In this document: positions 56,412-64,000 of the stretch, one piece after another
Numbering within the stretch: the first letter of the stretch is position 1
How the letters are laid out: every line of letters begins with the position of its first letter
Assembly: GCA_910574455.1 (NCBI GenBank)
Contig: CAJSYZ010000002.1
Coordinates: 5,543,671-5,607,670, forward strand
Direction of reading: 5' to 3'
Source: Trichaptum fuscoviolaceum
Lineage: Eukaryota; Basidiomycota; Agaricomycetes; Hymenochaetales; Trichaptaceae
Length of the DNA stretch: 64,000 nucleotides
Translations under genes and position numbers: made by a program
The notes under the pieces: generated by a model
Told to the model about the DNA's origin: nothing
Databases searched by the model: none
The model's input: the letters and a program-made list of their open reading frames with translations, nothing else

Positions 56412-56466
56412 TAGACTCGCAAGCCAGTCGTTTCACATATACAATAACGACTGGTTTACGAGTCTA
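56412..56466. repeat. Imperfect hairpin (21-bp arms, 13-nt loop)
   Basis: The left arm 56412-56432 (TAGACTCGCAAGCCAGTCGTT) is nearly the reverse complement of 56446-56466, with two mismatches. It lies about 170-230 bp beyond the stop of the 56640-60139 gene. It may be a small foldback element or 3'-end structure. Confidence 0.7.
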
Positions 56467-56639
56467 TGATTAAACCAGTTATCGTGTATTCTAGTTAGCA
56501 TATATAACTTTCACCTCATGGCATATGACTGTAGTTGCCCCGGGTGAAAAAAATCAACTAAAACATAAGCTATAAGTTGCAATACGACGTGTAATTCGCA
56601 TGTACAGGTACGTATAAGTTTGAGGAATCGTATAAAAAA

Positions 56640-59600
56640 TCAATTACGGAGCCGATCAGCCTCTTCCTCTACACTAACCGCTTCCCTTGTCTTTCCCATT
56701 GCCTGTAGACAGTCTCGGAGAGCGTCCAATGCATCTGTGAGAAGTGGCCGGAAGAACAAAGGGTATTGGCCGTAAAGAAGCCTAAAAATCCCCACCGCCT
56801 CTTCAATGGCAGCGAGAGCATCTTGAATTTGACCTGACACCGTAAAACAGATCGATAATGTCTGCAGAGACTCCGCAAGATCTGGGTTAGAGCCTCCTGG
56901 GTTGGTTTTAACAAGTTCGCGATTGATCGCCACCGCCTCGCCAGCCGAAGCAAGCGCTTCCGCAGTTTTTCCTGTGGCTTTTTGGCAGAGAGAGAGGATA
57001 TTCAAAGACCGCGCAAGGTCTCTATTAGAGGCCTCCGGGCGGTCTTTCGCGAGCGTCTTGCAAATTGTTACAGACTCCTCCGCAGCCGCTAATGCGCTAG
57101 CGGATTCACCGGCCATCGAGAGGTGCTTGGCTAGGTTCCTCAAGAGCTCTTCGAAAGGTGGGCTGTACGCGTCCCAATTCGCCCCAACCAGCACGCGATA
57201 CATGTCCACCGATTCCTTGCTTGCAGTGATTGCTTCCTCGTCCCACCCTGCACCAGCGAGATGCACAGACAGAGTGTCCAGAACGTCCGCAAGACCCGGA
57301 TTAAATATCTCGGGGTTCGTTTCAGCTAATGCTCGACACATTTTCTCCGCTTCCCGGATCGCAGTAAGCGCCTCGTCTCTCTTTCCTACATCGCTGAGAA
57401 GTTTAGACAGGATATTAAGCGTCTGCCCAAGAGCTGCATTGAAGGCTTCCTGATTCGAGTCCGCGGCTGCTCGATATAAGCTTCCCGCTTCCTGGCCATA
57501 AGCGAGCGCCTCATCCCTCTTTCCTAATTCACTGAGATCTCTAGACAGGCTGTTCAAGCATTGTGCAAGGGCAGGATTAAAGGCTTCTGGGTACGAGTCT
57601 GCAAGCGATCGATAGATCTTCAATGCTTCCCGGCCAGCCGCGAGCGCATCGTCTCTCTTTCCTACTTCATTGAGAAGGCTAGACAGGTTGGTCAGAGCGA
57701 GAGCAAAAGTCGGACTAAACGCTTCCGGATTTGCGCTTGCAAGTGCTCGACATTGTTTCTCGGCTTCCTGGCCATACGCGAGCGCATCGTCTCTCTTTCC
57801 GACTTCACTGAGAATTTTAGTCATGTTAATTTGAGAGAGGGCAAGCTTTGGACTAAACGCTTCCGGCTTTGAGTCTGCGAGTGTTCGATACATCTTCTCC
57901 GCCTCCTGGCAATATATGAGCGCATCATCTCTCTTTCCGACTTCACTGAGATAATAAGACAGATTGCTCAGAGAGTCTGCCAGAGTTGGACTAAACGCGT
58001 CCGGATTCGAGTCCGCGAGTGCTCGATACATCTTCTCCGCTTCCTGGCCATACGCGAGCGCATCATCTCTCTTTCCGACCTCACTGAGAGATTTAGACAA
58101 ATTGACCAGAGACTGTGCAAGGTCTGGACTGAATGCATTGGGATTGTCCTTAGCCAACGCCCTTCGAATCTCCACTGCTTCCTGGCCATATGCGAGCGCC
58201 TCCTCTCTCTTGCCAACTTCACTAAGATATTTAGACAGGTTGTTGAGATACTGTGCGAGGTCCGGATTGAACGCTTTCGAGTTCGAGTCTACGAGCGATC
58301 GTGATATCTTCTCCGCTTCCCGAATCGCAATGAGTGCCTCATCTCCCTTTCCTACCTCACTTAGACAGAGAGAAAGGTTATTCAGAGCTGTTGCAAGTTC
58401 TGTCTCGAATGCTTCAGGGTTGTCCTTGGCTAGCGCTCTATAAATCTTCTCCGCTTCCCGGCTTGCAACAAGCGCCTCGTCTCTCTTTCCTACACCACTA
58501 AGCTGAAAAGATAGGTTGTTCAAAGAGCCCGCAAGCCCCGACTTGAAGGCTTCACTGGCAGGGTCAGAATGCGAGAGCACTCGAAATCTCTTCTCCGCTT
58601 CCTGTATTTCTACCAACGCTTCGTCCCTCTTCCCTGCGACAAACAGATCTACAGACAGCGATATTAACGTCCATGCAAAGCTGAGGTTGAACGCCTCTGG
58701 ATCAGTCCTGGCCAATGGTCTATATATCATCACTGCTTCTTTGCTCGCAGCAACCGCGTCATCCAGGAGGCCCATAAGACGACGGCAAACCGATAAAGTC
58801 GATAAAGACTCAGCAAGGTAACCTTGGTAGACCTCTTGATTGCTTTCCCACAGCCTTCGAACAACTTCGTGTGCTATCGTGCAGAGCTGTAACGCCTCTT
58901 TGAGTAAACCAAGCGAGCGCAGAGACCGCGATAAAGTATCCGCTCTAACGAACAATATGAGTGCTGGTGTAGTTGCGATGGATTCGGGGTCCTGTAGCTC
59001 GTCAAGCAATGCAACGGTCTCTAATAAGGCGTCCGGTCGACGCCATGCGTTAGAGGGGTCATCGTAGACAGCGAAGAATGGGTCGTCAGACGTAGGCCGG
59101 TACTCTTGTAAAGCCTCCTTGTTTGAACCCATTATCGTAGGAGCGTTTGTGGCCAGTGCCATCTCCAGCGTACGGATTTTCAGGTCGATGATGAGGAGCT
59201 TGTCGCTTTTCGGCAAAGCATTAAGATCCTGTCCAATAATGAGCTTTAAGGGAATTTAATAAAGTACAAAGTAACCGTACTAATGTGGTTTTGCCTTTCT
59301 TAGTGACTGCGAGGTCCTGACTGATAATGAGCTTCTACATCATTAAGAACATCGGGGAAACAAACAAGAGTAGCCTTGCGCAGTGTCGTCCTTCTTTGTT
59401 CCGGTGTCATTCGATCGACACCGAATATCTTCCTTGCTTCTTCTTGGTTGTTTTCGGCGCTCATCACGGCAGTGGTGATGTCTTCTCTAAGTTGCGATAC
59501 ATTGCTTGTATTGATCGTAACTTGTTGGATTGTGACGATACTTTGAACGGTATTTTGACTGGGATTCTGAATGGCTTTCATGACCTGGAGGAGAAACGTT

Positions 59601-60139
59601 TAGTGCATTGAGAATCTGAATAGAGATTTACGCTACGGACCAAAAAGTTCATCTTAGCGTCGCGCAATCCATCGCGAAGTCTTATAATCTTCTTCTCGAC
59701 TGTCTTTGCGTTGTACAGATTCTTTCCTCGTTTATAAATCCGTTGCAGATGCCCTGCACCGGGTACTGGGATAAGGCCATTGCATTCATTATGAATTTCC
59801 TCCATTTTGCTAGTCAACGTCGCGCATCAGTCGTTTTTTGAAACTTTGTAACAATGATTGACAACGCACGCAATGAGCCCATGAAAAGGTCTTTCCAGCT
59901 CTTCACGATCACCGATGTGTCCCTTCCGTAATTGCGTAAGGTCGTCTATGTCCATTTGCACATCCGTCATCAGCTTTGATATTTCTTTCTTATTTTCAGA
60001 GCTCTGACGACCACAGTTAATAGAGTAAGTATATTTTGGCAGCCACTGATGGAAACGAAGCACTCACAACTTCAAGTGTATCCACGAGAGCGAGTATGAC
60101 ACTCGTAGCTGTTGTAATGATAGACAAAGGGTCAGCCAT
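56640..60139 (-). CDS. Helical-bundle plus TPR-array protein with extra linker micro-exon
   Basis: Exons 60139-60068, 60003-59870, 59809-59641, 59584-59366, 59316-59281 (36 nt) and 59228-56640 give 1072 residues. MADPLSIITTATSVILALVDTLEV opens the protein. It continues SSENKKEISKLMTDVQMDID, GDREELERPFHGLI, RIYKRGKNLYNAKTVEKKI, LRDAKMNFL. Exon 4 carries an insertion (SIVTIQQVTINTSNVSQL) before ARKIFGVDRMTPEQRRTTLRKATL. The micro-exon reads DLAVTKKGKTTL. The last exon begins DLNALPKSDKLLIIDLKIRTL, DDPFFAVYDDPSNAWRR, SLRSLGLLKEALQLCTIAHEVV, then about 17 TPR units with many HLSEVGKRDDALAYGQEAEKMYRxLA-type copies. It ends GQYPLFF...EEEADRLRN. The insertion is shared with the 16709 gene. Confidence 0.87.
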
Positions 60140-62364
60140 GCTGGGCTCGTATGTATGGAACAGCAGCAGTTGGTGCGACACGAAGAGGTGCAAATCCGGC
60201 CTTTGAGATAGAAAGCGACTCGGAGGCAATGGGGAACAGGACCTGAGTTATTTATATGTTGATCTGCACATCAACCATACTCGAAACGCAGCATGACCAT
60301 CATAATATTAATGGAGGTCGCGACCAGCTCGAATGAATGTTGAATTCTGCCAAGTTATACCGGTGTTGATCTTCCTCAAGCATATGGGATCTGAAAGCTT
60401 TGCTGCTCAAGCCGTTCTCAGTAATGTAGGGGATGATCAGGAAGTCCAGTAAGTTTTCACTTTAGCATATCAGAGTCAATGGATGCGAAGAAAATGCTGC
60501 ATGTATAATCAGTCGAAGGACGAAGGAAAAGCTGTCATTGAAGGTAAACCGATTCGGACGGTCAACCCAATTTCAAGTTCCGACATTTTATTGTTACCTA
60601 TGGCCTCAACGAACACGCACACCTCACCATCACCTTTAGACATTGATACATCCTATACATGTTTACTTGACTACGAAAATATAGGCTGAATGGTTATGCG
60701 TATGATAGGAAGCGGAAAACGTTATTGGCCTACGTCGGTAAGTCGGACCCGTCCAACTGATTTTCGCCAGTATGACCCCCTCACCCCCGTCCCCTGCAGA
60801 CCTTTAGGCGTTCGGCGGGTGCACCGCCGTGACTATTCTGTCCAGTCTGTCTTCGTCAAGAGACTGCGTTCAGACATCCTCTCTACCTTGTCAGGTTCGG
60901 ACGGATTCCAGCGGCTCGGAACGATCGACGTTCACATAGTGCATCCCTAGCCTCTACTTAATACCCATCACCCGGGTTGCTTCGTACGGTTCACTCTGTC
61001 AGGCGGCAGCCCACTTCTCAGGAGGAGGCGAAGTTCGGCATATTTTTCTGACGTCAAACCATCGGATGCCGCAAAACACGCTGAATCAAACGCATCCTCG
61101 GTGTCGTGACCATGAGGGACTTCGATGCGCTAGCGAGCGAGAGGGACGATAATGCGAGCACAAACAAGTGCAACAATCGACTGCAATGGACGACCCACAT
61201 ACCCCTCTGGTCTACGATGTGTTTTACACGATTACCATTACGCTCGCTTTCAGTCTCCATACCGTGTCTAAAGAGATCTGCGGCATAGGAATGATCCTTC
61301 TCAACGACATGTCGTTGTAGGTTATATCTGGAACACCCTAGAAGTTCAGAGACGCGCAAAACGCCCGTACAGAACAATTATCCTTTTCGCTGCCTCCCTC
61401 TGCAGTAAATTGTTCATTCTAAAGGTTTCGGGATGCGATTTGCACTGAATTAGGCGCACACTGGCAGCGGTAACCGTTTTGAGTGGCGGCCGCACGAGGA
61501 TTGAGTTCATGGCGACGATCAAGGAGGACATCGGGATGGCGATTCTGGGATATTGAACAGGCACGATAGTCGTTGAGTTTAATGGCGTCATTGCAGGTCT
61601 TGGTCTTGGCTCGTGGTAAGCATCTTTGTGCAGACGTCCGAGGAAAGAATTGACATTCTCTTAACTCAGTCCGAATCGTTAGTGGGATACTCCAGAGCGA
61701 GATGGAACTCGTGCTGAGTATTGGGTCAGGCGAGCTCGGCCGAAGAGCCAGGCGTATGCTGTTGCAGCGTCACGAACAGGCCTGCAACGACCAACAACAA
61801 CAACTCCTGGCGCCTCTGGCTATCAGATGACTATCTGGCACATATTATCTATGTATGTCTGTCGGTGGCCCGAGGCGCAACATGCTAACGGTCTTGAGGC
61901 AAAAGCGTATCGACCAAAGCTTGCCTTACAGCCCAGTCTCTACTAGCCTCTATTTCATTCACCACTCCCTGAGATGCAACAAAACAACTAACCATCATGC
62001 TAAAAATCGGAATGCGGAGGGATCTGTGACTTCCACTGCGACAGACCAAAAGACATCATCTTCGAGCAAGCACTAAGCATGACTTTCGCGACCGATGAGC
62101 AAATTACTACAGCCTCCTCGTACAAGAAATTCACTGTTACAATTTACTGAAGAGCAAGTTAATATAGCCTCCCCTATCTTTCTCGTACATGAACTTGAAA
62201 TTATACGATGTTCCATCAATTGGATATGAGAACCATCGCAGATGTTGCAATTAAAAGACAAATAAGCGATCTGTGTCTAATTCAATGATTGAAAACATAT
62301 TAAGATTTCAGTGTGTAATAGAGTGTAACTAAAGCACATGCTAGGGACGGAGAAGCCGTAAAGA
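60140..62364. other. Intergenic, no confident gene
   Basis: About 2.2 kb upstream of the TPR gene. Minus-strand frames at 61054-61591 have a weak hydrophobic segment (LLHLFVLALSSLSLASA) but no recognisable family or splice model. No repeats with defined ends were seen. Confidence 0.45.
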
Positions 62365-62796
62365 TCACGACAAAAGTTTGCCTCGAGTCCGGTGGGCCTC
62401 TTCACGAGCACTCTGAGCTTCCTTCGCATTCCCGATGGGTTCGTGACATGATTGAAGGTCAACAAGCACATCTGCGAGTTTTAGACGGAATGCATCTGGG
62501 AACTGTTCAAAGAGTTGCCTGTACAGAACAGCTGATTCCTGGATTGGTGCAAGCGCCTCCTCGTTCTTCCCTGTCTCTCCAAGACAAATGGACAGTTCAA
62601 GCAGACAATCTGCAAGACCTTTTCCAAACTTGTCGGGTTTGGCCATGGCCAGTAATCTATAGATCTTCTCTGCTTCCTGTATTGGTGCAAGCGCCTCCTT
62701 GATCTTCCCTGTCTTTCCGAGACAAATAGACAGACAGAGCAGAGAATCTGCAAGGTATTTGAATCGTCGAAGAAGGGAAAAGTCTTCCGAAGCCAA
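62365..62796 (-). pseudogene. Isolated C-terminal TPR fragment
   Basis: The frame encodes three TPR-like units (YLADSLLCLSICLGKTGKIKEALAPIQEAEKIYRLLA, DCLLELSICLGETGKNEEALAPIQE, then LYRQLFEQFPDAFRLKLADVL) and the usual family C-terminus (AQSAREEAHRTR). No helical-bundle exons or linker lie upstream. Instead, an unrelated open frame (62481-63014, with SIPEEIDWLRKTFPFF) overlaps in another phase. It is most likely a truncated relic of the family; a short functional TPR protein cannot be excluded. Confidence 0.65.
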
Positions 62797-63568
62797 TCTA
62801 TCTCTTCTGGAATGGATGGGAACTCAGAGAAGTCTGATTGCATGAAGCGCATTGAGCACCGAGAGCTCGAGAAATCGAGAGAGTAAGACGTACGAGGAAG
62901 AGCTTCGAGATAGCGATTGTAACACTCGCGAGTGAAGTAGACATCCTTATCTCTGTGCGTGGATTTGTATGTCGCTTGCACATCGGGAAGATGCTTCAAC
63001 ACTGCTTGCTGCATCGTGACTCGGAACTAATCGTTGTAATCCAGCATCCGCATATCATCCGAGTCAATACCGTTGTACTTGCCTTGTACAAATCCCGATC
63101 TTATCTGCAAGTTGGTCTGACATCCCCAGCATATGATAGTGGTGGTAGTGAGTCAAGTGCAGAGTTTTTGTCTGCTGGCTTTACACGGAATTCATACGCA
63201 GTCACCTGACTCGCATAAGATTTCTGTCACTGCCAGTGGCAAGCGTGACAAAGACGCGCTATGTCACGCGAACATTCGAGCAGAGTCGGTCACCTTACGC
63301 GTCACGCCTTTTCCTCTTCCACTTACATCTTCCATGTACAAAACTGGCCGCTACAGGGAAGGCAAACCGTCAAAAAGTTGTACTTCGCTGTATGACCTTT
63401 CATAACGTGTTCTACAGCAGCACCACAGGTCGTTACATATATTCTCACAAAATCTCTTAATCTACACATCATAAACCATACTGTACAATGACCTTTTTTC
63501 GCATTTTTCCTGGTGCGTTTACCCTGTCTTGACTAGTTCTCTGTTTCTCTGAAACCCCCCTCCTTCGC

Positions 63569-64000
63569 TCAGAAACCCAAGTCGGCCAGTTCATTGAGGT
63601 CACTAACGATGTCTGGCGTCTTGTAGTAATCCCACTGTTCGTTTGCGAGTTGGTCCGTCTTATCTTCTTCGTCCTCGTCCTCGTCTTCATCCTCGTCAGG
63701 ATCCCCGGGAAGCCGAACACCTTGAACCCACTTGAAGAAGTTATCCTTATCCCAGATCTCTTTGACGCGCCGGAGCTCCTCGCGATTGTCGCCGAAATAT
63801 GCTCTCTCGTGAGACTTGGTTGGGAAGTCTCGGTCGGGGAAATTGATAAACGCGGCCTCCTTGTTCAGAGAAAATGGCCTCAACGCCTTCTTAACCTTCG
63901 CCAAAAACTGTCTCATATCCCTCTCCATCCATTTGTCCACCCATTCCACCGTCACGTACGTGTGGAAAACAGTTTCACGCCAGAAGAACGCTGAATCGGT
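63569..64000 (-). CDS. C-terminal part of a BBE-type FAD-linked oxidoreductase (partial)
   Basis: Coding continues beyond the window end. From 64000 downward it reads SAFFWRETVFHTYVTVEW, then AAFINFPDRDFP, AYFGDNREELRRVKEIWDKDNFF and WVQGVRLP. This is the berberine-bridge-enzyme C-terminal domain: N-Y/F-x-D, YFGDN..RL..VK..WDP.N.F. Such enzymes oxidise small molecules with covalently bound FAD after secretion. The C-terminus has an unusual acidic run of alternating Asp/Glu (63640-63700) and a further 35 residues ending LNELADLGF. The FAD-binding part lies outside the window. Confidence 0.85.
   Translation of the reverse strand, partial: TDSAFFWRETVFHTYVTVEWVDKWMERDMRQFLAKVKKALRPFSLNKEAAFINFPDRDFPTKSHERAYFGDNREELRRVKEIWDKDNFFKWVQGVRLPGDPDEDEDEDEDEEDKTDQLANEQWDYYKTPDIVSDLNELADLGF

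Noticed and set aside
61054..61591. Minus-strand frames with a hydrophobic stretch, possibly a membrane protein
   Set aside because: No family motif, no coherent splice model, and frames are short; too weak to annotate.
1..64000. CRISPR arrays, bacterial operons, rRNA or tRNA genes
   Set aside because: The tandem repeats are coding TPR units or exon duplicates, the gene structure is eukaryotic, and no convincing tRNA cloverleaf or rRNA segment was noticed.

Overview
The window looks like nuclear DNA of a filamentous basidiomycete (Agaricomycete type). The evidence is many short (about 50-60 nt) GT-AG introns, compact genes on both strands, and families typical of mushrooms and bracket fungi: large tetratricopeptide (TPR) proteins with a 46-residue repeat, a DUF659/hAT transposase, GtaA-type glutaminases, an F-box protein and a BBE-type flavoprotein. 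All exon models were derived by eye from splice signals, reading frame and comparison of paralogues inside the window.

The dominant feature is a cluster of eleven related TPR loci. Seven look intact (16709-19149, 19614-22207, 32624-35326, 35931-39998, 43543-46927, 53010-55627, 56640-60139). Four are broken (1-3043, 22649-25362, 26185-26790, 62365-62796). Intact members share one architecture: a 23-24 residue hydrophobic first helix, three or more short helical exons forming a predicted helical bundle (it resembles the MLKL/HeLo-like N-terminal domains of fungal cell-death and NLR-like proteins), a conserved linker (DLSVTTKDE...LKIRTL...DDPFYDV), then a long TPR array usually in one exon. No nucleotide-binding domain is visible. 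The arrays show strong internal homogenisation, one inverted pair of near-identical copies (one dead, one alive), a tandem exon duplication and dead fragments. This is birth-and-death evolution of the kind seen in fungal recognition gene families.

Layout. 1-3043: truncated, frameshifted TPR gene with near-identical 138-bp repeats. 3683-4544: AKTIP/FTS-like ubiquitin-conjugating-enzyme variant. 4875-10079: a complete 5.2-kb hAT transposon with matching termini and an 8-bp target duplication, carrying a dead transposase gene and, on the opposite strand, a fragment of a checkpoint-type kinase gene. 10826-13991: intron-rich glutaminase-like gene. 14366-16385: a kinase-like gene and an uncharacterised gene. 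16709-26790: four TPR loci plus a 764-bp mariner-type MITE. 28228-32286: second glutaminase-like gene, nearly intronless, with a transmembrane anchor. 32624-46927: three large TPR genes around a 3.5-kb stretch with no confident gene. 47267-48272: a 1-kb GC-rich inverted-repeat element. 49848-51627: F-box protein. 53010-60139: two head-to-tail TPR genes. 62365-62796: TPR fragment. 63569-64000: C-terminus of a BBE-type oxidoreductase running off the end.

The TPR genes have no obvious metabolic link to the genes between them. The cluster is best read as a rapidly evolving, possibly self/non-self or defence-related family in which housekeeping genes and transposons are interspersed.
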